Positions 24,333 through 34,685 of a stretch of 64,000 bases of DNA are shown here, piece after piece. Under the pieces are notes generated by a model. It did not search any database, was not told the DNA's origin, and was given only the letters and a program-made list of their open reading frames with translations. The stretch is taken from NCBI GenBank assembly GCA_027943335.1, contig BSBK01005139.1, positions 434,001 through 498,000 on the forward strand, read 5' to 3'. Source of the stretch: Chamaecyparis obtusa. Its lineage: Eukaryota; Streptophyta; Pinopsida; Cupressales; Cupressaceae. Every line of letters begins with the position of its first letter. The first letter of the stretch is position 1. The translations under genes were made by a program, and so were the position numbers.

Positions 24333-24676
24333 ACATTTGCATAATGTCATCTTGACTTCTATTGCGTGCATGGTAATCCATAAATTGTGCCAAGCTATTG
24401 CACTTGAATAATCGTTGCAGACGTGGAATAATGGGAATATGCCAAAAAACCTTGCGAGGCACCTTTTTTGTTATTTGATCTGATTGATATCTACTAATAT
24501 GACAAATAGGGCATTCTGTTGCAAATTCATGTTGTTTATGATATATAATATGATCGTTCAGACATGCATGTATTGTTTGATACTCCATTCCAATATGTTT
24601 CATAATGGCAGATAATTCTTGGTACAAGTGAGGTAGAATGTTTGATGGTGGTAACAAACACTCACCTATCAACCTA
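24333..24676 (-). pseudogene. CACTA TNP2 transposase domain, N-terminal half
   Basis: After an acceptor-like GGTCATAG, the exon encodes LIGECLLPPSNILPHLYQEL, MEYQTIHACLNDHIIYHKQH, ECPICHISRYQ (CxxC zinc ligand pair), KVPRKVFWHIPIIPRLQRLF and RNRSQDDIMQM. These are signature blocks of the TNP2 (Transposase_21) family. The copia LTR starts directly after the last residue. Confidence 0.9.
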
Positions 24677-24786
24677 TGACCAAAAATATAATTTGTTAAT
24701 TTAAAGAATATTAATTGCTACATGATTCACCCAAGGTTAATTGTAAGGGAATTACGACTAAAATAATGAAAAAAGATGACATACCT

Positions 24787-24935
24787 TAACATACGTGTCA
24801 TTGCTACATTGGATAAACCATTCATAACCTTCAAGTCCACCAACAACAATACAGTGGCAAGAAGAGTTGTTTCGGAGCCTTCATATAGGGGCTCGTGTGC
24901 CTTCTCAAGTATAGATACATCAAGCTCTACATCAA

Positions 24936-24978
<43 letters not shown>

Positions 24979-25150
24979 TTGATCATTGTGATCTTCTTGA
25001 TCATCGTGATCTTCTTCATCATCGTGGTCTTCTTCCATGGTATCATTACCTTCTACTTCTATATTCACACTTCCATGTTCCCTTGTTTGGAAATCCACAT
25101 TCTCCGGATTGTCATGGTCCATAACATGAAACTCAGGGATGTTGACCTAT
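24787..25150 (-). pseudogene. CACTA transposase exon with acidic region
   Basis: Bounded by an acceptor (TTCATATAG, about 25150) and a donor (GTATGT, about 24784). It encodes VNIPEFHVMDHDNPENV, an Asp/Glu/His-rich stretch (EEDHDDQEDHNDQ then about 14 Asp), and then VSILEKAHEPLYEGSETTLL and LKVMNGLSNVAMTRML. The last block is typical of the sequence before TNP2. The GAT array at about 24935-24980 encodes the Asp run. Confidence 0.85.
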
Positions 25151-25237
25151 ATGAAAATGATGACCTTATATTAACCATGACCATGATGTCATCATCAAAT
25201 CATGTCTTATGTATTTTATAAATTATTAAAATACATA

Positions 25238-25496
25238 CCCATGGACGAAACTTGTTTCCCCCTTCAATGTGACCATGTTGCCTACAATGTTCCTCAGTTG
25301 TTTTGATTAGATATCTTTGAGTCTTTAAGCCCTTACAAATTTTGCAAGGACAATAACATTTTCCATCACCTTTTCTTTTTAAGTTAGACCACAGTCTAGC
25401 AATTGTCTCCCTATTTTTTTGTGCGTTGATATCGTCAGACATGGTCTTTCTTGAATGGAATGACTCATTGCTGGAAGAAGGATGATTTGTTTGCAA
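25238..25496 (-). pseudogene. CACTA transposase N-terminus (Transpos_assoc zinc domain)
   Basis: Encodes an N-terminal Ser/Asn stretch followed by RLWSNLKRKGDGKCYCPCKI (the CxCPCxxC cysteine cluster) and YLIKTTEEHCRQHGHIEGGN, then KFRPWV before a GTATGT donor near 25237. The CPC-x2-C and histidine arrangement matches the transposase-associated domain at the N-terminus of plant CACTA TNP2 proteins. A candidate ATG (MQTNHP, or the internal MSDD) begins the frame. This is the 5' end of the first element gene. Confidence 0.85.
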
Positions 25497-25499
25497 CCT

Positions 25500-26010
25500 A
25501 CAGATACAAATCGTTACTGAACAACCATTTTCTCAACTATAATTTTATCAACACAAAGGGACATTTATCATACCAAATTACAATAGCAATAGAGGGTGTA
25601 TAGATAGAAAAATAGTTGTAAAGAGTAGATTTAAATAAATAAAATCAGGTAAATAACTAGGGAAATTGAATAACATTGTAGGACTCCTTAGCTCCATATA
25701 TAGGCTTCTCTTAAGTAATGAAAACACAAAGAAAGCTCTCCTAATCATATGAATACAAGCATGGATTTTTTTATTTCATTGTTAACTTGAGCACCCTATT
25801 TCAAATAGAACATTATCATAAAATCTCGTAGGCCTTAAATTTTTATATTTTTTTAATGACATTAACATGGTAACTTTCCAAAGTTAAGCACCTCCAATAA
25901 TACTCCCAAGACCATTCTTGTGGCTTACCATGATGAAAACTCATTTCTTAGTTTCCTGAACTATTAAATTGCCTCTACAAGTCCATAGTACTTCCAATAC
26001 TAGTAATCTA
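25500..26010. other. 5' flank of the CACTA transposase gene
   Basis: AT-rich sequence directly upstream of the TNP2-type gene, expected to hold its promoter. I cannot single out a convincing TATA box or motif. Confidence 0.35.
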
Positions 26011-26013
26011 TCT

Positions 26014-26374
26014 ACTTGTGAGATTTTCATATCTGATCTCTTAACATATTTGGTAGAAGCCCTCATATTTCTCTCAGTAAGAATAGTTGTGGCATAGGAT
26101 CCTTCAACTGTTTGTGGACCTTTTGTCTTGTAAATAATGACCAATCTTTCAATCAAATGCACCTTATGTTTGACGTGTGGTGGTAACTTTCTCATTGTAG
26201 TGACGAATCTATTGTTTAAATCAACTATAGACAATGAGGATGCACAAATAGGAATGATTCATATGTTTCAAGGTACAAAAATCTCCTAGATAGACAAAGG
26301 GTCCACATACAGTTGAAGGATCCTATGCCACAACTATTCTTACTGAGAGAAATATGATATGAAAATCTCACAAC
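26014..26374. repeat. Inverted repeat with ~75-bp arm and ~180-bp loop
   Basis: 26064-26120 is a near-perfect reverse complement of 26300-26354 (for example TTCTCTCAGTAAGAATAG against CTATTCTTACTGAGAGAA). The match continues into TTGTGAGATTTTCATATC at 26014-26035 against 26357-26374, after a ~30-bp stretch present only in the left arm. The transcript of either strand would fold into a long hairpin. A short open frame over the left arm has no family resemblance. Confidence 0.85.
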
Positions 26375-28110
26375 TAGATATGGCTGCCCCAGGCAAGGCA
26401 GTTTGCATAATTGGACAAGTTGAAAGGTGCCATGAAGAACCTATAATTTCAACTATTGGTATAGTTTTATGGACATGGTATGACTGTCCCAAAATGATAG
26501 CATTTTGGTGAGTTAATTTGTTTGTGTAGAAGTATGAATGGATTGGATCAACGGATTGGAATGGATATGGGCAGAGTATAGAAGAGTTTAGAATGATGTT
26601 AGAGTTTCTTGTGGATGAGAAGGCAAAGCCATACTGTGCTTAGGGGAATAGTGTGATGACTATCTCAATACAGCTGTAACAGGACATATGGAACTTAGTC
26701 AAACATATTGAGCACTTTAAATAAAGAATACAATGGAAAAGAAAGAGAAAATAGCTTTAAATCAAATTTTTAATTCAGTATTTTTTTTAAATGCCAAGTT
26801 ACTGGCTAATTCTTTTAACCAAAACCAAATCCAAATCCAAGTGTAAGTCAAAAATCAGCTTGCCAAGTACTCATCAAATCAATATATCTTTTTATTTGAA
26901 TGTCAATTTTTACTATCTAAAAAAACTATACATACACACCTATGATTCTCTATCAGAAAAATATGAATAATAGTCTTACGTTCTCAATTATCTCCACCAG
27001 AGTGAATGGTCACATGTTTGTTGGTTTCAATATAATGCTATGAAGCTACCTTTATAATAGCTATTTATAAACGCTACGAAGCTACCTTTATAATAGATAT
27101 TTATAATATTATGTGTCATGAAGTCTCTTTATCATGTAAAAATTAACTCTCCATATTGCAAGCTATTGAAATGTCAATGCCTGTTGTAATTCTGGAATGG
27201 TCGTTCATTGGGTGTTTTCAGTGGTCGTGATTACAAGAAGTCTTTCATGCATCTGAGATACTCAATCAGAGTTATGATTTAGTCCCATCCTCCGGTTATG
27301 AATCTGAGGAAATTTATTTTCCAAAATTTCTTTCCCTCATTCTATATCATAGTGTCTAGGGTCATCCATGGCATATATGCAAAATTATTTTCAGATCTTT
27401 CTCTTCTGCTGCATTAAAAATAATGGATCATTCTAAGGTATTCTAATTCCAGACTTGTATGAATCTGAGGAAATTTATTTTCCACAATTTCTTTCCCTCA
27501 GTCTATATCAAAGTGTCTAGGGTCATCCTTGGAATATGGATCTTCATCTTCTTGTTGTTCATTATTTTAAATTTTTCCTCCTCCACTGACTATTACAACT
27601 GCTAGAATGATGAATTTCATGTAAACTAGGAAGACTTCATCTCTTGAAGAAGTTGCTATCCTTTACTCTACTTGTTCCATTCATACTCTAGCACAACTCA
27701 TGCTCATTAGAACATAATCTTCGCTTTCCAAACAAATATTTTCCACTGCAACATCATCTATTTCTTCTCTTTAGTTCTTTGCTCTTTTTGACCTCTAATA
27801 TTTGAAAAAAAAAACTCAATCATATGTCTTGAATCAAGCAAACCAACAAGAACAAATACATAAATATAAGAGATACACAGGTAACTGCACAAAAATGATA
27901 GATTGTGCCTACAAGGCTATGTGCACGTAAGAGGGTTATGTCATGACATGTCAATTATAGTGAATATTTATCTTTTTGCATATTTGATTTCTTCCACAAA
28001 ATTGAGTTCATTAAGCCTTTTAGTCTCTTCCATTCTTAAAACTTATAATGTAACAAGTATGCTCCACTACATATACTCCATATAATACTTGCCTTTGGGT
28101 ATTTATATAA
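26375..28110. other. Non-coding CACTA interior with small local duplications
   Basis: No protein recognised. A ~34-bp tandem duplication (GCTATGAAGCTACCTTTATA and its copy) lies at about 27039-27108. An ~80-bp direct repeat (TGAATCTGAGGAAATTTATT onward) occurs at about 27298-27378 and again at 27462-27541. Confidence 0.6.
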
Positions 28111-28119
28111 AAATTATAA

Positions 28120-29260
28120 CTATATTGAAGTCATTCACAATGGCCAATATTTTGTGAGTAGTCATTGCTTATAAGACACTGCCTCATGAACAGTGGCAAC
28201 AAGTAACATTAACATCAGCAAGGACAATACTAACAGATCAACTTATTTTTCATCCCGAATCCTTCTTCAAAAATGGAAAATATTTTGATGTATGTGATAC
28301 CTAATAGACCTTCCTTATCTCACAATTATTATCAGTGTGGAATTATATCACACCAATCCTTCTTTTAGTAATTGGATCTTCCAAATCTAAGATCATTTAG
28401 CCATTTGTATCTATGAGATTCTTAATTGTCATTGGTGAAGCCATCCACAATTACCAATTTTCTATTTGTGGTAATTTCTTTTGACATCTATCTATATTGG
28501 TAATCATAAAAATTAAAGGGAGCCCACAAAGTACATACAAAACTCTAAGAGATGTTCTCACTAGAGGGCTTTTATTGCATGTAGTTAAAAATCTCACCAA
28601 AATATAAACACTTCATTCTGAAAATTCTTATTTTCCATTTGCTAATGTTAGGGAATTGAATGGCTTACAAAAATAGGCTTTAAGGATGTACAATCTTATG
28701 TGATAGATACTATTAAACAATAGTTTAATATAACTAAGTATTATTTTTGGAGCTTTCTATAGACAATTATTAAGAGTTTTTGATCTTTGTGAAAATCTCA
28801 CCCATGTATATTCTAAGTCATTTCTTGGATGACCAATATCCATGAGTGGTCATTAGTTAATAGATTTTCCCTCGTGTACATATTGATAATGATCACAAGG
28901 CAAGAGGAGCCACAAAAAACTCAAGCACCCCAAAACATTTGTTAGTATGGAAGAGGAATACTAATTATTATTTATTACAAAATTCACCACTTTGGACTTT
29001 ACACCTCTAATCTATTTCCTACCTGAAACATTTCAACATGGGATCAACACAAACAACCCAATATCATTCATTTTATTAAGTGATTGGACCTTCCATGGCC
29101 ATTCTTTATTTGGATATAATCTAGAAATAATATGGGAAACCACTACTTTAATAAATTTCCCCTGATGTATGTCAACTATAATCATTATACAAGGGAACTT
29201 ACATACCACACAAGCACCTCTAAGAGATTTTTGTATTTATTTTGACCCCACAAGAATATC
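28120..29260. repeat. Highly diverged tandem repeat, unit ~300-380 bp
   Basis: Related phrases recur in the same order: AGTCATTC/GCCATCC-ACAAT-GACCAATAT blocks near 28130, 28440 and 28820; ATTGGATCTTCCA/ATTGGACCTTCCA near 28370 and 29090; and CTCTAAGAGAT near 28545 and 29218. Divergence is high and the unit borders are approximate. Confidence 0.4.
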
Positions 29261-29879
29261 AACCTACTTTACCTTTGTCAAAGCCATAGAAGAAATTTCT
29301 GCAGTCCTTATCTAAGTTCTCTTTGCAAATAAATAGGAAACCAACATAACGAGATTTTACAAAATGCAATAACAAAAAATGCATTATAGTGTTAATCTCC
29401 GTAAATCTACTTTCATTATTCTCAGTTATACATTGATCTGCATCCAAATCAAGATAAAATAAATGGTTTGCATAATTCTTCTGTATTATGGTACAAATCA
29501 AGAGAAAGTAAATTGTTTAGATAATTCTCATGTCTTACACCTTCATGTGGAAAAGAAATGAATATCATTTAATTCTTATCATTGCATGTGTGTTAAAATA
29601 AGAATAGAATTGTGATACTTTACCTTTGCATGCAAATCTAAATCATGAAGAATAAAACCACCATCTCGACTGAGTCAATAAGTGTGATACTTTACCTTTG
29701 CACGCAAAGCTTGTGAAGGTTGAAATCTATATCATGACTACAGTCATGATACATATACATATTGTGACCTATATCGCTGAAGTTGATAATCATGATATTA
29801 CCGTGCATCATGTGTTAAGTGTTAAAACAATAATATGAAACGGCATCATTATAATTAGAAGTTGATTGTTATCAAATGA

Positions 29880-29951
29880 TTATTATTGTGGAAAGACATG
29901 ACCCTACGTAACTGTTTAGTCATGTACGGTCATGTCCTTTCACAATAATAA
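29880..29951. repeat. 72-nt hairpin (24-bp arms, 24-nt loop)
   Basis: The left arm is 29880-29903 (TTATTATTGTGGAAAGACATGACC, given here in two parts: TTATTATTGTGG and AAAGACATGACC). The right arm at 29928-29951 is its reverse complement with two mismatches. It could be a small foldback element or a small-RNA precursor; no expression evidence is available. Confidence 0.75.
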
Positions 29952-30079
29952 CCGTTCATTCTTCTACTTATATGAGATCATATTTGCTGTTTAGAAATCA
30001 ATCATAGTGGCAATTATCTAATCCAGCAGAAGTTTGATTACGAAAAAGCATTATGTTTATTCTTTATTCTGATCTATAT

Positions 30080-30410
30080 TCTTTAACACCCTACCCTACA
30101 AAATGTATGCAAAATGTGGAAGTATAGACAAAGGCCAGCGAAATTTTTGACAAAATGCATTTAAGAATCATGGTTTTATGGAATGCCATGATTGCAGGAT
30201 AATCACAAAATATACTTGCTGAAAAGGCTTTTAGAAAATTTCAAGCAAATGCAATCAACACGTGTAAAATCAAATTTGACAACCTGTCAGCATCCTTCCT
30301 GGATATTGCCAAAATGGGAGCTTTGGAACAGGGTATGGACATCCATCAAAGCATAATGATAGGGGTCTTGACAGCAACATTGCTTTTTGATTTGGATCCT
30401 AAAAATGCTT
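30080..30410 (+). pseudogene. PPR-protein fragment inside the CACTA
   Basis: Broken frames read MYAKCGSIDK, then a FDKMH-like block, WNAMIAG, AEKAF, FQANAI and, after a shift, AKMGALEQGMDIHQSIM. These are the P/L/S-type pentatricopeptide blocks (MYAKCG, WNAMI, GxxIH) of plant organelle RNA-binding proteins. Stops and frameshifts make it a clear pseudogene. It lies inside the transposon on the strand opposite to the transposase, so it was either captured or inserted. A related fragment is found at 53.04 kb. Confidence 0.8.
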
Positions 30411-30577
30411 TTTGAAAAATTATTGAGGTTGATGGGTATCTTGACAAAGATGGACAATAATTTTAGGCTTCACAAGACTAGAAATGTGAATTACTTGACT
30501 TGATTAGGCTCTTTTATCAATAATGATTCATCACTTGAAGGAAAAGAATCAAGAATTATGCTAATCATGTCATCCTC

Positions 30578-30934
30578 TTATTCCAGGATATCATCATGAG
30601 TAGGGAAAACTTTGGGATAGGGATCAACAATATCACTTATTGATTCATTGCTAGCAACAATGTCATTTAGGTACATGAAAGGTAAAATAGCATTAAGAAA
30701 AGTATTTATAATATTATCATCTTGCACTAAAATATCCTCATGGTGAAGGTACATTTTAGGAGAAGGATCAACATGATTCATCAAAAATTCATCCTTAGGA
30801 AGGGGATTTTTTAAAGAATTATTGATAATCTCTTGCATCAGAATGTCTTCATAGGTAGGAGAATATTTACAAGAAGGATAGAGTGATACACGGGATGCTA
30901 GGACACTATCATATCTATGAAATATATGCATCAT
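30578..30934 (-). CDS. Hypothetical ORF with internal ~45-residue repeats
   Basis: 118 codons from ATG at 30934. Repeats are visible as PTYEDILMQEIINNSL, LHHEDILVQDDNIINTFL and PTHDDILE, each preceded by a Pro-containing block (DPSPKMY, DPYPKVF). The spacing is about 40-48 residues. No family is recognised and no neighbouring gene explains it. The preserved repetition argues that this was once coding, but a decayed minisatellite could also give it. Confidence 0.35.
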   Translation of the reverse strand: MMHIFHRYDSVLASRVSLYPSCKYSPTYEDILMQEIINNSLKNPLPKDEFLMNHVDPSPKMYLHHEDILVQDDNIINTFLNAILPFMYLNDIVASNESISDIVDPYPKVFPTHDDILE

Positions 30935-32368
30935 GAAACTGTTTGAAAATAAAAAGGAAATAATTTTCTTTTTTCAAATGATAAATATGCTAAATGCGTG
31001 ATGTAAGTGGTAAAGTGTGCAATTTTAGGACTATTGAACCAATCCAAGTACACAAACCATAGATGAATACATCTAGATTTTAAAAAATTAGGACAAAATC
31101 AAATCTAAAACTAAAAATAAAAAATTATGCAAGTGTAAGACACACCAAGTTCACCAAAATGAAATGGTGGAAAATGGAGTCCTCTAAACTAAACATGTAA
31201 ACTACAAACTATTGGTGAACGAAAAGGAATAAAAACTCTTTGTTTCTCTGCAATTCCATCTATTCTTGGAAACTCAATTTGATGATTTTGATTTGCAAAT
31301 GAATTGATAGGGTTCATTATTCAAAACTATCTACTTTGAATGAGTTTCATTTTGCAGTGACACTGCTGTTGCGACAGTTGTTTATCAGACAAAATTTCTT
31401 GTTTTAGTTTTCTATTACCGTAGGGACTCAGGAATAAAGAGGAACATTCCTTGAATATGAAGGCCTAATATTCATGGAATGTCAATACTTAACTTGTAAT
31501 ATATGTCGCTATTAACATTACATGTGCAGGATTAAACAAACAGTGTGGGTACAGTTAGAACAATAAAGAAATACAATGAAGATAGTGGCTCGGGTGTGAC
31601 AGTGGACGATCTGTCCACATAAGATATACATTTTATGATTTGGAATAGTTTATTACATTTAATTGAAGGTGATTCAATCACCGATTGGAGGTGGAAGTGT
31701 GTTGCTATAGGAGATTGAAGATGCCCTAGAAAGCAAGGGTTTAGAAAAAAAAATTGGAGTTTCCAGTGTTGCAGAGCCCTCGAGGCTAATTCCTCTTGTA
31801 TATGGCCATTTTAAGACAAATAAATACTATCTAGGATTTGGGACTGTATGGAGACCGTTGTGTAGTACTTCCTTTGTTAGATTGAGAAAATTTCATGCAT
31901 TGAAATAGGATAATTGTTATGAATAGGTGTTGAGTTACCCATTAGGGCCACGACTTCATGGCAAAGCCAACACAATGTGTTGAGTTTGGCCTGACAAAAT
32001 GTCATGGGATAGAGAGGAATAAACACAATGCATGCAAACTATTTATCAATTAAACATGAATGCACAAAAACTAATAACACGAATGCATTGGAGTTACTAC
32101 AACACTACCGAAATATCAGTTAAACTTGTTGTGCTATCAACCATAAGAAATGAAAAAAAATAGAGAAGGAACGTACTCAGAATTTGCAATCCTAATTCAC
32201 ACGCTCTATAAAATTGAAAATGAGAATTGAAATGTTCTTTTTAAGTAATATGCCCGTATTCATCGAAAGTTCAACGAACACGGGCATGGTTTTTTTTTTA
32301 AAATAAATTTTTCCTTCTATACCCCGACCAACCTAAACCATTTTCATTAACAGTCAAAAAATGATGTC
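30935..32368. other. Right-end non-coding region of the CACTA
   Basis: No gene is recognised. The last ~150 bp contain a short stem, TGCCCGT against ACGGGCA, at about 32250-32286. This would be the 5' end and promoter side of the element, since its genes read leftward. Clear subterminal repeats matching those at the left end were not found by eye. Confidence 0.4.
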
Positions 32369-32384
32369 AAATGTACTAGTGTCT
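32369..32384 (-). repeat. CACTA right terminal inverted repeat plus TCT target duplication
   Basis: 32369-32381 reads AAATGTACTAGTG, the inverted counterpart of the left terminus. It is followed by TCT (32382-32384), matching the TCT at 2513-2515. Confidence 0.88.
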
Positions 32385-32950
32385 ACAATCTAATAGTCCA
32401 TTGAATGGTGACAAGGAGGTAGATAAAGCAGAAAAATTCATTGATAACATTAGACACCTCCAACAGCAAGTTCATGAGATCTTGGAGTAGAGTAATTAGA
32501 AGTATAAGGAAAGGCATGATAAACATAGAAATCCTCATAAGTTTCAGATTGGTGACAAGGTATGGTTACATCTTCAGAAAGAGCACCTCCATGAACCAAA
32601 TAGGAAGCTTTGTCCTCTTCATTATGGTCCATATACTATTGTGAAACAAGTTGGTGAGAATGCTTTTGAGCTTAATTTGCCATCATTTTTGGGACTGCAT
32701 CTAGTTTTCAATGTAGAATTGTTGAGACCCTATTTTCCTCCTTTTTTGGATATTTCCCAAGCTACTGAATACATTCAAGCTGTAGAGTTAAATCCATCTA
32801 CTAGTGTTCCAGTCCAGTGTGACCATGTTACTAAAGTCATTTTAAAGACTTTGAGAAATCAGAACATTCCTCTGTATCAGGTGGTTTGAGCTGGCCAGCA
32901 TTCTCATCAAGGCAAGTGGTTTACTAAGGAACAAATTGAAGAATAATTTC
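32382..32950 (+). pseudogene. Ty3/gypsy integrase C-terminus and chromodomain-like end
   Basis: This completes the gypsy pol cut at 2515. The frame from 32385 follows directly from that of the left half. It reads EVDKAEKFIDNIRHLQQQVH, then TAG stops at 32488 and 32497, then KFQIGDKVWLHLQKEHLH, LCPLHYGPYTIVKQVGENAF, FLGLHLVFNVELLRPYFPPF and QNIPLYQVV. The GDKVWL and YGPYTI-VG-NAFEL blocks are the integrase C-terminal domain; the last part resembles a decayed chromodomain (GKWFTKEQIEE-FPHL). A TGA at 32887 precedes the last recognisable codons. Confidence 0.9.
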
Positions 32951-32992
32951 CTCATCTATTGCAGCAAATTAGTGCAATGGGGCCCATTGCCT

Positions 32993-33008
32993 CTCAAGGG
33001 GGGAGGAA
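32993..33008 (+). promoter_or_regulatory. Gypsy polypurine tract
   Basis: AAGGGGGGAGGAA ends directly before TG (33009), the expected start of the 3' LTR, and lies just beyond the end of pol. Confidence 0.8.
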
Positions 33009-33840
33009 TGCTCAGGATTAAATTGGGACAAAAATTGAAATCTAATTTTTCAAATTTTACTATATTTTAGTAAACTGCATTTTTGAGGGTCTTCAGTGCA
33101 TTTTTGGGCAAAAGTGGGTCTTCAAAAGTTGTCATTTTCAAAATTTGACTCTAGCTCTTTTGAATACCTTTCCAACACATCAAACAGTTCACAAATCAGA
33201 GCTAGGACTAGAAAGTTATGGTTTCTCCAAGTAGACCCAATTTTTATATATAGTTTTTTGATAATTTTTTATAGTTTGAATAGTTTATTTGTAATAAATA
33301 TTATGATGGCTCTTCATTTCATTTCCAAGGGATTTTGATGACCCTTGGAATCCATTAGACTTGTATAAACTCAAATATTTGAATAGAATGGATCAGTTTT
33401 TGGTTTGCAATCTGGTTCTCATTTTCGTATTGAATTCTACAATACTGCAAGTATCACACCAGGTATTGTAATCCGGTTTCTTAAATCAGATCACTTGTGG
33501 TATCTTTGTTCCCTCCTTGTGAATTTTGGATTTTCCTTTCTTTTTTATGTGTGGTGGTATGTGTTGTATGGGGCTTGTTGTTCATCTCCTAGCATGGAGG
33601 GGTGGGCCTTAGGGTGGTCGGGTGATAGTGTTTTTTTTCTCTCCATCAAGTTCCTTCTTCAGAGTTCTTCAAAGTTCATCAAGATCCTTATGGATGTGCA
33701 TGTTCATCTCTCTCCAGTACTTATTCATGGTGCCAAATGGATATTTTATGATCATTGTATTATGTTTTGTATCTCTTCAAACATGTACTACTATCATTTG
33801 AATCCTCCTCGAATGATTGGCTATATTTTTTAGAGAAAGG
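33009..33840 (+). repeat. Gypsy 3' LTR (right border uncertain)
   Basis: Starts TGCTCAGG after the polypurine tract. A TATA-like TTTTTATATATAG is at 33240 and AATAAATATTATG at 33291. The left LTR lies outside the window, so the right border cannot be matched; ends between about 33.46 and 33.84 kb are possible. The 142-codon open frame inside (33405-33833) has no family resemblance and is probably chance. Confidence 0.5.
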
Positions 33841-34685
33841 ATATGTATTTATGATTAAATGTATTTAAATTATGGATCTAGACAAATGTAAAATAGTCAT
33901 CACTCTTATCATGCGATGTATAATATTTATAGTTTAGTTCCAAAAGATATGCATGTATTATGTTTTTTATTAAGGTAAAAATAGGTTTTGAATGGAACTC
34001 GAAACCATTTACAATAAAGCAAAGAGATTTAGCATTTCAATTCTACTGTAAAAAGAGACACCTACCAAATATGCATGTATTATATTACATTTACTCTTTT
34101 GATGTATTTGTTCTTTAAGCATTGCAAGTAGCAACATCAGGGGACCAATGAGGGATAGTGTTGTGAACTTGGTTTAGTACTTAAGTTAGTGTTTCATGTA
34201 TATATTATTGATCAGTAATGTTATTGCATTATTTTTTCATTTTGTATTAAAAAAAAATTGTGTGCATCTTTACTTAATGTTTTGAGTTAACGTCTTAGTT
34301 CCTTGGTGGGGGTGTTACATTAGCAATCATTTTTATGTTGCATGACTTGTCAATAAGGGGGCACTTCACATTAAATCAAAACAATGTTATTGTTAATGTG
34401 AACCCCACTTAAAAAATCATAAAATTAGGCAAAAAGGTATATGTAGAGTTTTCAAGTGGTGTAGATAACTACTTATATGTTTATACTTCTTGTTATTGCT
34501 CAGAGAAACCCATTAATGTTCAATGACAACTAACCAAGTAAAAAATATGTAGGAAGCAGGTGGGACATACATAAAAATAATGATGGATTTCTACAACCTG
34601 GCTTGCACTACTTTTTGTCTCAAATAATATTCATATGAATTAAACAATTGTGTTCAAATATTTTATTAGTGCAATTCAATAGAAT
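33841..34685. other. AT-rich intergenic sequence
   Basis: No gene or repeat recognised between the gypsy LTR and the duplicated segment. Confidence 0.4.

Larger units (their letters stand above)
2516..32381 (-). mobile_element. ~29.9-kb CACTA (En/Spm) DNA transposon nested in gypsy integrase
   Basis: The left end reads CACTAGTAAATTT. The reverse complement of the right end reads CACTAGTACATTT, which is 12 of 13 identical. Immediately outside both ends is the trinucleotide TCT (2513-2515 and 32382-32384), the 3-bp target duplication typical of CACTA elements. Both internal genes are on the minus strand: a TNP2/DUF4218/DUF4216 transposase and a second En/Spm-type transposase gene. If the element and one TCT are ignored, the gypsy integrase frame runs straight through. 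The element is very long for its class because of a nested copia, about 11 kb of non-coding DNA on the left and 7 kb on the right. The transposase is broken, so movement would need a helper. Confidence 0.9.

Noticed and set aside
33405..33833. 142-codon open frame
   Set aside because: It lies in the presumed gypsy 3' LTR and has no recognisable family pattern.
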